Origin: Lomentospora prolificans | Taxonomy: Eukaryota > Ascomycota > Sordariomycetes > Microascales > Microascaceae | Assembly (NCBI GenBank): GCA_029532625.1 | Contig: JARFXM010000010.1 | Coordinates: 62,001 to 126,000, forward strand | Reading direction: 5' to 3' | DNA: 64,000 bases | Shown here: positions 48,063-59,020 of the stretch, piece by piece | Layout: each line of letters begins with the position of its first letter | Position numbering within the stretch: position 1 is the stretch's first letter | The notes under the pieces: model-generated | Databases searched by the model: none | What the model saw: only the letters and a program-made list of their open reading frames with translations | Told to the model about the DNA's origin: nothing | Translations under genes and position numbers: made by a program

Positions 48063-48626
48063 CTAGGAGAAAGAAATGATCAAGGCACCCACGAGCCAGA
48101 TCGCACAAAGGGTACGTTGAACGCCGCCGAAATCATCTTCCGACAGTCCGGGAGCCGGAGTTGGAGGTAGCTCAGCGCTCTCTTCTGGGAAAAATGGCAT
48201 CAGCATCGGCATAGTATCCGAGCTGGCCACAATCATATCGACGGTGGAATCCAACCATCTTCAAGTACTTTTTTCTTGCTCTTCAAGGCACAATTCGCAC
48301 CCATAGATGTGCCTGAGGAAAGGCATGGTACATACGCACTCTGCAGTGGTGGGATTCTGCAGGACGAAAGGGATGTATGTCTGATCCGGGGGAGGAACGG
48401 ACTCAAGTGGAGGACGGTCACCTTGGGGCATGTTCAGAGGGAGTAATCCGCATTCCACAACCTGGCCATTCACAGTTCCGTAGAGACTTTCACAACTGTT
48501 GGACTTATTCTCGCCGTTATTGCCATTGCTAGAAGACTCGACAGACTCAATGTGGAGGGTGATAGAGGCATCGATGTCCGGGTTGTCGAAGGGTAGGCGA
48601 TGGTTCGTTTGCAAAATATCCCATGT
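48063..48626 (-). pseudogene. Cysteine-containing, probably GPI-anchored protein gene, incomplete or broken
   Basis: After a good acceptor at 48627-48628 (AATAG) the minus strand reads TWDILQTNHRLPFD, DIDASITLHIESVESS, a Cys/Pro-rich part (TAECVCTMPFLRHIYGCELC) and stops at 48261. In another phase, 48254-48063 continues with MIVASSDTMPMLMPFFPE and a hydrophobic tail CAIWLVGALIISFS, like a GPI-attachment signal. A run of six A lies near the phase change (about 48266-48271), but dropping one A leads to yet another frame, and no intron joins the halves in phase. No signal-peptide exon was found upstream. It may be a pseudogene or an incompletely resolved gene. Confidence 0.35.
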
Positions 48627-50356
48627 CTATTATGAGTATTCTGATTTCAGTCTACATAATCGCCCAGAGGAGCTTCGTAGCTAGCACGGTGCTTTCTATA
48701 ACAGTTGCCTGGCGAACTTCACTAAAACTGGTTAGATTTGCAGGCATCAATGGAGGGATTTATTGAATATCTAGTCTATTTTCTCGACTCTGCCACGGGG
48801 TTAATGCTCCTAGCTCCGGAGGTATACTAGCCCTTAGGGGTCACGTTCATGGGTTGCTCTAGGTTTCTCACTTATTTAAAGAAAGGTTTTCTACCTAGGA
48901 GAACCGAGCTCGCAGCGTCTGACCCCCCCAAATAGAGCACATGTGCTGCAGCGCCCGACACAGAATGGGGTGCGTTTCTCAAATGTGACGGGATCTTATA
49001 TCCGGTGTGGTAGCACGAGTGGACCTCAGTGGTTGTCATGGAGAATACCACAGGCACCCTCTATGTATATTACCTCAAATACGAAGAAATCATGATCGAT
49101 TCAGGGTATTCAACCATATACTATTTATTTTCAAGACTTCTTACACATGCCTGGCGAGATCGGCAGATTTACCCCTATTCTCGCCAGTGCGTACTCTCAA
49201 CGCCGCACGCAGTTCACAAGCATCCATTTGATTCTCTTATGGGCAAAACATGCCACCTCAAGCCAGCAGGCAACTGAGAGGAGGCTGCTGGCAGAGCCGG
49301 GGCCCAAGGGCTGAGAGAGCCCGACACGATGAGGATGGTATCCAGCAGGTGGTCCAGCAGCAGCGGGCAGCGGGCAACACGGTGCAGGCCTAATCCATCT
49401 GGACCTCTACGAGGTGTCCTGACTTGCCGACAGCCGAGTAACGTGACTTGGCGCGGCACTTAATCTCCTAGTTTGCCTTTGCCATTGGGGCCAGTATTCG
49501 ATTCTAGTGAAATGATTGGGTAGGACGGGGTTATTTTTGTTTTTGGAATCGGATACTTTTCGTTTGTATTTGATCTACAAGCTAAAAGAGGCCTCTTGGT
49601 TTGAGATCACTTGTGCGCTCTACCTATTCTGGGGTGATGTCCGTTCTGGTGTTATCGACTAACCACCAGGAGAGGTAGCAGAAAAAGACTGCGTGGATAT
49701 TATCCTGAGAGTTTCCCAGTAAGCTATACGTACTATTAGCCACCAACACCAGCCTTTGTTGTGGGGTGACAGTCACAGGCATAGCCCATGCCCAGGAACC
49801 GACTGACCACAACATTAAACTGCACCTGACTAGGGGGATCTTTTTGATCGTTTGTGAAGCTTTGGAAAGTTTATATAGCTCCCTCGACCTTATACGGTGG
49901 TCCCCATCGTCTCCGGTTTACTTCATCCTTCAGCCGGGACGTGCGTGGGTCTGATTACGCGGCCAGGAAAAGACTCTCCGTTTTGGTTTGCAACTAGAGC
50001 GCCGAGTGAGCCAGGTGCGGCGTCATTGGCATACGAATGCTCCGCGATGGGGTGGGGACCGCCAGCGATGGGGAGCTACTTGGGGTGATATCTCCACTCG
50101 TTTGCAAGCCATGGTACCTTTTATATATACCGTACCTGGAGAACTCTCCTTCTCCCTGTGGGTTCTAACCAGTGCAACTCCGTTCGCTTCCAATTTCATT
50201 CGCTTAGTATCTTGTACCGGAGTGTACGAACGCCATTCGCTTTCAGTCTGTTTGAAATCCTCAGCGATAAACATTACTTATCCGCCATCCGTCTTTGCTC
50301 GCCTCAAACGTTTACGTGTCGTGTCTGTTGATATTCAACCCCATCTAGATCCGACC
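48627..50356. other. Intergenic; right end is the GH16 promoter
   Basis: No gene recognised between 48627 and 50100. At 50122-50129 TATATATA lies about 230 nt upstream of the GH16 start. Confidence 0.4.
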
Positions 50357-51554
50357 ATGGCTTTTTCTAAGCGCGCGCTTGGTGGCTTGGCAAGCATCGT
50401 TCTTCTCGGTTTGAGCAATGCCCAGACCAGTACCGATTGTAACCCCCTTGATACTAATAGTGAGTTCCCGCGTCAATACTTGTCGCAGGTCCGCCAAGGT
50501 GGTTCATCAGCTAATAAGCAACTAATCACGCTATGCAGCCTGCCCGGCCGACCCCGCGCTTGGCACGACCATCAGCATCGACTTCACGCAAGGCGAATCC
50601 GACTACTTCACCGGCAGCGGCCCGACCTATGGTGATGATGGCGCCGTCTTCACCGTTGCCAAGTCGGGCGACGCACCGACCCTGACGTCGACCTTCTATA
50701 TTATGTTTGGCCGCGTGGAGGTCAAGCTCAAGGCCGCACCCGGCAATGGCATCGTGTCGTCGCTTGTCCTCCAATCCGACGACTTGGATGAGATTGACAT
50801 GGAATGGATGGGCTACGACGGAGCCAATGTACAGTCCATGTATTTTGACCAGGGCGTCGGCCCAAGCACACGTCTCGGGATTCTGCCCATCGCGAATAAT
50901 CAGGAGGAATTTGTCGACTACGTCCTCGACTGGACGAGCGAGCGCATTACCTGGTCCATAGGTGGCACGGTCCTCCGCACCCTGGAGGCTGGCGATGCGA
51001 GCACGTCCGAGTACCCGCAGACACCTATGATGGTCAAGATTGGCTCGTGGTCTGCTGGAGACGAGGCAACCAATGCCAAAGGAACAGTGGAGTGGGCGCA
51101 CGGTCCGACCGATTATAGCCAGGGTCCCTTCAGCATGTACGTTAAGAGCATGGTTGTGACGGATTACAGCACAGGAGATGAGTACGTGTACGGCGACAAG
51201 AGCGGAGCATGGACGTCGATCAAGGCGGTCAACGGTGTCGTCAATGGAAATCTTGATGGAGCCTCTACGAGCTCGTCTACCAGCTCTACGGATGAACCTG
51301 GCACCACTACCACCGCCACGACCGCTTCCACCTCCGCCGCCACTGGTTTCTCCGCCAATGATGCCGCCGCCACTGATTCTGCCGCGACTGATTCTGCCAC
51401 CACTGATTCTGCCACCACTGATTCTGCCAGCTCTAACATGACTGGCGACTCAACCACAGCATCCAGCACAGCTGTTCCTGAGAGTTCTGCTGTTAGGAAG
51501 ACATGTTCTAATATTCTAGGCCTCGCAGTTACAGCCATAATGTTTTTTGCCTAG
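50357..51554 (+). CDS. GH16 chitin-glucan transglycosylase (CRH/Utr family), GPI-anchored
   Basis: Exons 50357-50459 and 50539-51554 give 372 residues. CRH enzymes cross-link chitin to beta-glucans in the cell wall. Signal peptide at 1-22. The catalytic motif DEIDMEWMG (118-126) carries the nucleophile E119, the assisting D121 and the acid/base E123. Upstream FGRVEVKLKAAPGNGIVSS and downstream YVLDWTSERITWSIGG are the family landmarks. The Trp usual after DEID in many CRH proteins is Met here. There is no chitin-binding CBM18 module. A Ser/Thr/Ala-rich region (about 297-345) with tandem TDSA-type repeats leads to a C-terminal hydrophobic GPI signal (LGLAVTAIMFFA), placing the protein at the wall or plasma membrane. 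Confidence 0.93.
51366..51425 (+). repeat. Coding minisatellite, four 15-bp units
   Basis: Four in-frame copies of a GCC-x-x-x-ACTGATTCT-type unit, the last two identical, encode AATDS/ATTDS repeats in the Ser/Thr-rich stalk of the GH16 protein. Unit number could vary between strains. Confidence 0.85.
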
Positions 51555-52099
51555 TTTTCTTCTTCTTGGATTCACTTGATTCGACACAACTACGCGCCGA
51601 TAACATGACCATACACCATACATGTGGTGAGGCAGAACGTAGAAATACTGTACCGGTGTTGAATCGCTTTGAATAGAGCTTCTTGGGATTTTTGTATTTG
51701 GCCCCAGGAGAGAATTAATTAATAGTTTTCAATGGAACTTGCCTTTCGACTTGGGGTTGAACCTGTCTACTGCAGTTGTCGGACTGCCAAGAGGCAGCAC
51801 ACTGGTTGCAACATGCCAGGCGCGGCGCGTGATAATTTGCTCAATTTCAAAAAGGAGTGAGAAATACCGGATGGACCCTGCATAATATTACGTGGCGAGG
51901 AAATGAGTCTAAAGCCTTGGTTGAGTGGAGGAGCAGCTATTATATCATGCCGGTTGCAGAGCACAAGCCTGCGATTAATATCACACTCCAGCTCTTCACC
52001 TTCTCTCTTACGCCCCTGACCATGGTATTTACAATCAGCAGGCGATCCCTAGCATATTCGGGCCCTGCACCAGACCGCCCCATCCGGGTTCGCCTGGGT
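51555..52099. other. Intergenic; GH16 3' UTR and start of relic
   Basis: No intact gene. The right part may contain further upstream pieces of the GMC oxidoreductase relic but nothing conserved is readable. Confidence 0.4.
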
Positions 52100-52579
52100 T
52101 GGGGTGCCACTACTTTTCGGGAAATGCCCTCTTCTTCTAATATTTTACTTTGGAACACCCACTCAGCGCCGGCACCGTCAATATCAACGGTCCTTCTCTC
52201 GCGTCTGAGCCGGTTGTTGACTACCGCACGTGTAGTAACCCGGTAGATATCGACATTACAATCGAGATGATGCGCTTTCACAGGAGAGTAAACCTCGAGT
52301 CGCCCATCCTCACCCCATTCGATCTTGTCGAGGTCGGGCCTGGAATAGAAGTCACTTCCCGCCTGGCGAAGGACTTAGCGAACACATCCGGGCACATACC
52401 TTTCGCAGCGCAATGCACCCCTTTGGCACGTGCGTTATGCTGCCTTTGGAGCTGGAGGCGTGGTCGATGAGCAACTGAGAGTATACGGCGTTGAGGGTCT
52501 GCGCGTGGTGGATGCAAGTGTTATGATCATTATTGTCGGATCCAACATTTGCGGACCCGTCTATGCTATCGCTGAGTAG
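52100..52579 (+). pseudogene. Relic of a GMC oxidoreductase C terminus
   Basis: Three phases carry consecutive pieces of the GMC (glucose-methanol-choline) flavoenzyme C-terminal domain. EHPLSAGTVNINGPSLASEP then VVDYRTCSNPVDIDITIEMM (about 52150-52290) is the substrate-domain stretch. [14 protein letters not shown] (about 52412-52453) is the active-site HP.GT motif with the catalytic His, in a second phase. [24 protein letters not shown] and GPVYAIAE (about 52454-52579) is the final FAD-binding block in a third phase, ending in a stop. The FAD-binding N-terminal half is missing, so this is a truncated and frameshifted remnant. Confidence 0.75.
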
Positions 52580-52866
52580 GCGTCGGATTTGATCAAGAGT
52601 AGATAAAGGATTCAAGGCCATATACGGCTACGTCGATTTGGAATAGCCGCCGATACCACGAAGACCTCATCTGGTGATTGGGTGTAATACCGGGCCGTAT
52701 CATCTACTCTACTCTCTTCTTCTAACTCTTCCAACCTTTGATTTGTGCCTATACAAGACACATGTAACTCTTCGTCAATAACAAAATACTTTGAGAGTCT
52801 AACAGTCATATTGATCCAACCAGCTTGCACTGACTCGATAAGTGGCCATATTGTTCCTGATATTAT
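52580..52866. other. Convergent junction between the GMC relic and the amidotransferase 3' end
   Basis: No recognised feature; should include the 3' UTR of the minus-strand gene. Confidence 0.4.
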
Positions 52867-53804
52867 CTACTCGAGACCATCATCTTCGAAATGGAAGAAC
52901 CTGAGAATGGCGGCCGCAACCGTAATGCCGTCATGCTCCAGATGTGCAGTAGCCGCAGCCATTTCCACATCGTCCGAATCTTCATCCGTGATGCTCCCGC
53001 TTTTCACTCTGAGCTCAATTTCTCTCTCGACCATTGGCTTGTCAAACGCGAGGTGGGCTTGCGTGGTGAAGAGCCGGCCCTGGATGTATACTCCCTGTAC
53101 CTTGGTATGTTCGCTGCTACCCCAGACGTGAACCTTTGTCCCCTTCTCCAGTAGCCCCCCGGACTTCTCCGTAGTTGGTGCTTCCGCAACTTGGTCTTGA
53201 TGCATCTGATGCAAATAGACGAAGGGTTCGTCAACCCGGAAGAGCTTCTGGCCGAGTGGCGTCAGTGAGATCTTACTGTGGCCCAACTCCCAGCCTTTAT
53301 CGGGTGTAGGCCGGATCGATGCACCGAGTAGCCGGCATAAAAGCTGATGGCCGAAGCATACTCCGCTGAAATGAATATCCGGACGCCGTTGCCACAGTTC
53401 TATCGCGGTTTCAGTTGGGATGAGCGAGGTGGGGCGGGTGTCGATTGAGTTTGCTCACCTTTGAGCACGGCCAAAAGTTCCAAAATCCAGGGATTGTTTC
53501 CGTGAGCATCATACATGCTTCCAGTGATCAACACGGCATCGCAGCCTTCAAAGTCCTCGAACTTTGGCACCCGGCCCCCTTTGTCCGCGACGACAAATCG
53601 TTTGTCCGTTTCGATGTCTAATGGAGGATCATGAGACTCTCCAGCGCTAGAGAAATGGTGATGTAGAATCTGAGCGAAGCTGCCACGCCGTTTCTGCTCA
53701 TCCGGATGCGGCTCGTCTGTTTCGAGCACCATCATGCGCACCACCGGCGGTGGCGAGGAGGCTGAGTCGCCATTTCTGTAGTCTTTGCCATTTTGCACCA
53801 TCAT
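52867..53804 (-). CDS. Class I glutamine amidotransferase-like protein
   Basis: Exons 53804-53459 and 53399-52867 (59-nt intron) encode 292 residues. The flavodoxin-like GATase1 fold is marked by VVRMMVLETD at the start, FEGCDAVLITGSMYDAHGNN, and the nucleophile elbow GVCFGHQLLCRLLG with Cys130. The latter part has LHQMHQDQV (the usual H..H.D.V strand) and the C-terminal block HLEHDGI. The family includes stand-alone GMP-synthase-like amidotransferases and gamma-glutamyl hydrolase-like enzymes; the exact substrate is unknown. There is no synthetase domain and no signal peptide, so it should be cytosolic. Start at the first of two adjacent ATGs. Confidence 0.88.
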
Positions 53805-54883
53805 GTATCGTGTAGATGCTTAAAAGCGCAATCGATTGAACAATACGAGTGAAATGGACGGGTTTCTTTTTTTTTTAAAAAAAAAAAAATCTTCACACCA
53901 TAGAAGAATAGCTCATAGCCTTGGCCTGTCAAAGCGAAGCCAAGCCGCAAGCTGAAGAAAGCTCCTCGGCTCCTGACGTCACTTGATGCAGTGCTTGGCA
54001 CCAGGAAAGTTTCTTCGCGCCAAGTCAAGTTGGCGTCAAACGACCGCCGCTGAGAGTGCTAGCCTCGGGACCAAGCCACATGGTGCATTTCCGCGAGGGA
54101 ACCCATGACCATCTGATAATCTGGTCCTTGGTGGTGGGGATGCTGCAGTATGCCAGCGATATGCATGGATGGCCTGTCAGCTTGAAACAAGCCACCCGCT
54201 TGTAGGGCGTTGGCCCCCGTTTCTTGTTTATTCTTGGACGCCACAGGCTGACGCCAAGGATTATTATTATGAAAAGAATGTCCAGGAGAGCGGACGATGG
54301 AATTTAACCGTACTCCACCGTGATCCCAACGAATTTGTATCTCTTATCTTGAGGATCATAATACTCCATCTCGCAATTGAGGCAATGTCCAGACTGGTCT
54401 GCGGGAGGGGGCATCGCCGAGTGGGAGAGGCTTGCGCGCACCTGCCATCCAAATGATTGCTAGCCAGAACACACGATCAAAGTTGCTGGCTCTGAAAAGA
54501 GGCCTTGATATTCTCAGTCAAGTCGAGGCGCTACATAATTGCCTTTTCTGGATCGGTATCGGTAGTGTGAGGTTTCTTGGAGATCCAACCATCTCCTCAA
54601 TAAACTACATATGATGCAGGGAGCAGCAGATGTGGCAAAGAGCCAAGCTGGGGTCGCTGCACCTCGTTGAGCTTGAACAGCCATCCAGGACTGTCGGCTT
54701 CGCCCTAAGCTGACGCCGATTTAGCCGCGGTCGTGCGGCCTGTGGTTGATATTATATTAAAAGATGATGGAAGCCCACCAGGCGCGATCTCCTCGAGGTC
54801 ATCTTTCCATCAAATGCAATCAATCGTCCTCCTCGTAACAACACTGCATAAATTTCAACCGACAAGCACAGATCATACGCACG
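53805..54883. other. Intergenic with A/T run
   Basis: Contains a T11/A14 block (about 53866-53890) just upstream of the amidotransferase gene. A 61-codon minus ORF (54244-54059) is protein-like but unsupported. Otherwise this is the promoter region of the following gene. Confidence 0.4.
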
Positions 54884-55996
54884 ATGAAGAACCAACAAAC
54901 GAGCTCGGCAGCCCTTCTCCTCGTATTACCCGCTCTCGTTGCGGCCGCCCAGTTCCCAAACGCTACTATTCAAGGGTGCCTTGACCTGGGCTGCCGCAGG
55001 CAATCACCGGGTCCTGACGGATCCGAATCCGATACGCAGGCATGGTGCTCTATGGGACGGAGTGTAGCTGATGCTGCTTTCGTCGAGGACATTGTCTCGG
55101 TGCCGGGGTCCGACAAAAAGCTCTCGCTGGGCTTGACGCGAGGTCCAGGGGTTAAGGGACTAACAGACTCTTTACACCTTTCATACGAGTACGAATTCTG
55201 GCTCGTCCAGCCCGACGGCTTCAATCTCACAACCGGAGAGGAGAACAGCAATAATAATGACAACAATAATAGCAGCAGCACGACTGAGATGCCCGATGTC
55301 TGTGGCTTTACTCTACAGTATGCTTTCCAAACCTTCCCTCCGTTCGAAGGCTCCTATGGGCTGAGCTCGAACGAGACATTCCGCAGCAATGGAGCGACAA
55401 ACTCGACGAGCTGCCTCGGAACCATCTTCTCCGAGACGTGTATGAAAGGCATCGATAGCTTCCTTCAAGACCTCGACGTGGCCAATACTACCCGCGCCGC
55501 CAATATGACACGCTGCCAAGCCATCGCACGGGAACTCGAGTCTGAAATCCGCCGTAGCTCGTCGTGCTCTGTGCACCTGTATTCGCCCTTCATTACAGTC
55601 ACCGGAGTGTCCCTGCTGGGCAAGGACGCGCCTCAGGAAAACGAACAGAGCGGGACGCGGGGCGACGACGAGTTCTTCTGCTTCGCGAAACAGGCTAGCG
55701 CTGGTACTTTTATCAACTTCGACAGGCTGATTGTCACGACGTCTGTCGACACCTCCATCTCACCTTCCGATTATCAGACTCCCGAGATCCCGCCTTGGGA
55801 GCTTGGCGGATACCTACCCTTGATCACACTCCCACTGGACGATGAGGGCCGTGCAGCGTCTGAGGCTTCGTTTATCTGCATGAAGACATTGGATCAAATT
55901 TACTGGAGCGGATCCGTGTCTTTACGCGGAGCTGCCCAGACCCTGCGCGCTATTGTGCTAGCGGTTGTAGTATCTGCAGGATTGGTATACGTGTAA
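54884..55996 (+). CDS. Orphan secreted, GPI-type surface protein
   Basis: Single-exon 370-residue protein. Residues about 8-23 (SAALLLVLPALVAAAQ) form a signal peptide and the C terminus ends in a hydrophobic stretch (RAIVLAVVVSAGLVYV) suitable for GPI attachment. It carries many N-glycosylation sequons and an even number of scattered cysteines. A low-complexity Asn/Ser tract (ENSNNNDNNNSSSTTE, about 122-137) interrupts the fold. I recognise no domain. GC-rich codon use and the clean termini argue that it is a real gene. Likely a cell-surface or secreted protein of a fungal lineage-restricted family. Confidence 0.8.
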   Translation: MKNQQTSSAALLLVLPALVAAAQFPNATIQGCLDLGCRRQSPGPDGSESDTQAWCSMGRSVADAAFVEDIVSVPGSDKKLSLGLTRGPGVKGLTDSLHLSYEYEFWLVQPDGFNLTTGEENSNNNDNNNSSSTTEMPDVCGFTLQYAFQTFPPFEGSYGLSSNETFRSNGATNSTSCLGTIFSETCMKGIDSFLQDLDVANTTRAANMTRCQAIARELESEIRRSSSCSVHLYSPFITVTGVSLLGKDAPQENEQSGTRGDDEFFCFAKQASAGTFINFDRLIVTTSVDTSISPSDYQTPEIPPWELGGYLPLITLPLDDEGRAASEASFICMKTLDQIYWSGSVSLRGAAQTLRAIVLAVVVSAGLVYV

Positions 55997-56496
55997 AAGT
56001 GGGTTATTAGTCTGTTGTTTCTTTTTTTTTTTTTTTTTTTTTCGCGGGAGGTTTCTGGGCAAAGGGTAGTCAATGGTATACCTCAAGGGTGTCTTTTAGT
56101 GTTAGTTCTAAATACACTCCTGCTATTTCTATCGTCCAACACTAGATATTCCCGAAACTAAATACAGTCCTGCAAGAGCGGACATGCCCGCTCATGCATC
56201 GAGCCCTCTCCTCGTCTGCTTCTCGTCGACGAGTCATGAAGAACCTACACGTAACCGGCTAAATATCAACACACTCGGACAGCGGCTCGACATTACCATA
56301 CCCATCACAATCGAGTCTTATTAGTGGCTAAGAACTATGAGAATCTTCTGTGCGGAGATGGCGTTGCTTTAGTGCTGGGTGTCATTATCCAGACATCGCT
56401 TTATAATAACCGCCATGGCGGCTTCCTCAGGTCCTCCACTAAAAGTGTTAATCTCCTCCTTCGGAATGTCACTGTCAGCCATACCTTGCGGTAACG
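55997..56496. other. Intergenic with T21 run
   Basis: A run of 21 T (56022-56042) follows the stop codon of the GPI-type gene by 25 nt; the rest is promoter of the next gene. No other feature. Confidence 0.5.
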
Positions 56497-58495
56497 ATGC
56501 CTGTCTCCAATGACTTAAAAAAGTTCATTCTTCTCATCATCTTTGGATGGAGAGTCGCGGGTGAGGGAATGGTGGATGGGCTAGGAGTGTATTTTCCATC
56601 CGCGCCTTCTCCCCCCGGAACAGGCTGTACCGAGTACTCGCTCACCTACCCCGGGTGGAAAGTCGACAGTATTACGGTCCTTGAGAGCGATGGGCAGGCA
56701 CTTCTGCTAATGGAAATCATTAACACGGCGTCCGGAGTTTCTGCTATATGTGGCCCCTCACCGGCAAGCGGAGACTGGACACCATGTTCTGCGAGGGCCG
56801 GTGCTCATGAATCGAGCTTGGCCGACTTCAAGTTCACCTTGGGTGATGGAGAGTACCTGGAGAGGGACCTGTGGAGCATTAGTACAAATGGAACCATCAG
56901 TTTGATGATTCGGGATTCTTGGAGTTGCAGAGATATCAGTCCTGATAACCCGTGAGTAGTGCTATCATGGTATAATAATAAATCAAATCCAGACAAACTT
57001 ACAGATCTCAGTATCGAGTTTTCAGCCTACTCCAATTCGACACGATATGTATTTCCAATAGAATGTTCCACAGAAGAAGCATTCGATTGCACCAATACTC
57101 CGGCACTACTCATTCCCGGTAGTCTGACGAAGCCATTCAACCTGACTCCACGACCGCCACCGCCTCCGCAGAACCACGACACCCCCGGTTGTCTCGACGG
57201 ATCGAAGATGCCAAAGTGGCATATAGAAGACTTGACTTGGTTTTATGCGTATAGTCCTGGTATACCGGTACCTGTGGGTCCTGCACCTGTGATAGGCGGT
57301 GGCTCGAAATCAGAATTATCGTTTACGCTGACCAACACCGCTAACAATTACACCGTGTCTTGCGCGATGCATGTTCCAAACGTCACTCGTATGGAGGAAG
57401 AGGGTGGACCCGGTGTGTATGAGACGTCAACCTGGCAATCTTGCGGGGATGACTTTTCCAACGGCCCAAACAAGTATTGGGTGCAGACGCAGGTCTGGTA
57501 CGATTTGAGGGAGCTGGCCATCAATGTCAACCAGACCTGGCATTGTGATGAGCCGTCTGGGCATAACCCGTAAGTATTCGTTTGGTGTATTCGCCACCAC
57601 AAGAGGAGAGCGCTACTGAATTTCTTCCAGCATCTCTTTTTCTGCTGTTGGCTCCGTTCCGTTGGGGTTAGAGGAGTGGGAGCGTCCCTGTCCCGATCCA
57701 CCTCCACCGTACCCGCCAAGTTTCATCTTTCCATTCGCGGCAGAAACTTCAGATTGTCGCGTTTTTGGAAGCAGGGATGTCGAGGGTGAACTACAGCAGG
57801 AGGTCCAGCATCGAGATATGGAGTTCTTGGCCCCTCTTCCACCAAGCGAACCACCATACAGTTGTACAGCGGGATTCCTCTCTAGCCCAGGATTCAACAT
57901 CACCAACTTTACGTACAAACTCCTACCGACAGATGACTTGCGAGAAGGGCCGGACCCTCGACCGAATTTTGCAACTCTATATGCCGAGTTGGACGTTGTC
58001 GGAACCCAAGCGTCGCCGAGGGAGATCCGCTGGGGAGATCAATTCCTTGGTCCTGACCAGGAGCTCAACGTGCCGGGGACATGGCACCCTAGCTATTCGG
58101 GCGATGAGTATCAATGGGCTCCCTGGAACAGGAGCTTGACCTTGCGCACGATTGTGTTTTCTTGTGATGAGAAGGAGCTAGGCCGTCGGTAGGTTGTCCC
58201 AAAAGTCTTGCACTCTTGTGTTCTTCCCACTCTAACATGTGGTTGGTCAAGCGTTTCGTTCAGGATGACGGGGACTACCACCGTGCCGCTGGACTGCGAC
58301 AACCCTGACCCCGATAACATCGAACGTGAAGAATGCGACTTGTCCGAACCACATCTATTCGCAGCGCGTGTAGAGGCTGTGTCGTACTGGTATTGTGGCG
58401 ATCGTTTTGGAACCAGCTGGTCTGCATGCGAACCGGACTGGGAGCCATCCTGGGAGGAGGTTAAATATGACGGTGTAACAGGGATAGGACTCTAA
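56497..58495 (+). CDS. Secreted multidomain protein of duplicated modules, one module per exon
   Basis: Exons 56497-56951, 57012-57569, 57631-58188 and 58252-58495 join in phase to 604 residues. A hydrophobic start (FILLIIFGWRVAG) acts as a signal peptide. Each module has a similar plan: a Pro-rich lead, a Cys after Gly or Ser, a beta-rich core with W..C, then a strand ending in W.C or FSC, and the link PI.F.A. Exons 2 and 3 are both exactly 558 nt, and all three introns are phase 2 and 60-63 nt long, so the gene apparently grew by exon duplication followed by strong divergence. Modules resemble the Ig-like beta-sandwich repeats seen in lineage-specific fungal secreted proteins, but I cannot name the family. 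The protein is extracellular; role unknown. Confidence 0.8.
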
Positions 58496-58499
58496 CGCT

Positions 58500-59020
58500 T
58501 GAGGAGCACGAATAAACTCCATCTCTGCCATAATAATTTAACTCCATTTGCAGCACCATTCTCGCCATCAATCATGTGTTGGATATCTGCATGTATGTAC
58601 CAAGTGCTCGTTACTTGACCACATTGCCCTCCTGGAGCACCCGGATCGTTCAAAATGTGAACCGCCGCGCCAGTTATCGCTAACATCCAATACTTGCGGA
58701 ATGGTGCCGTGAGGGTATTTCACATCGGTAGAGATTCCCAACATCCAGCGAGCTATATACAGGGCTCCAGCAGACAGTCTTTGCTTGGATCAATATAATT
58801 ACGCACAACTTCTGGGTGGCCCGTTAAAGAGCCGAGACTTGATGATTCCCGGTGCAATTTCGACGATATGGATACCTCTTGTGCTGTCCAAATCCCCTCA
58901 TGCAGCGTACAAATGCGCTGGTTCCAGCCTTGGCCGCGTGATGCACCGGAGTGATCATGCTCGCCTTTTGCGCGCCTGTGCAAGTACCTCTTCTCTCTAA
59001 CCGCCTAATAACCGCCATTA
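58500..59020 (-). pseudogene. Relic of a short-chain dehydrogenase/reductase
   Basis: The minus strand has VHHAAKAGTSAFVRCMRG (about 58940-58890), the region around the SDR active-site Y.x3.K with the Tyr replaced by His. In another phase follows DSTRGIHIVEIAPGIIKSRL then FNGP (about 58890-58810), the GI.V..IAPG.I.S block, and then a stop. The N-terminal Rossmann part (TGxxxGIG) is not found. The gene is therefore broken and truncated. Confidence 0.55.

Noticed and set aside
50526..51101. 191-codon minus-strand ORF
   Set aside because: Antisense to the GH16 catalytic domain; the plus strand carries the DEIDME motif.
56497..58495. Four separate genes for the four open frames
   Set aside because: All three junctions have consensus splice sites and the phases (all 2) join into one 604-residue protein with a single signal peptide.
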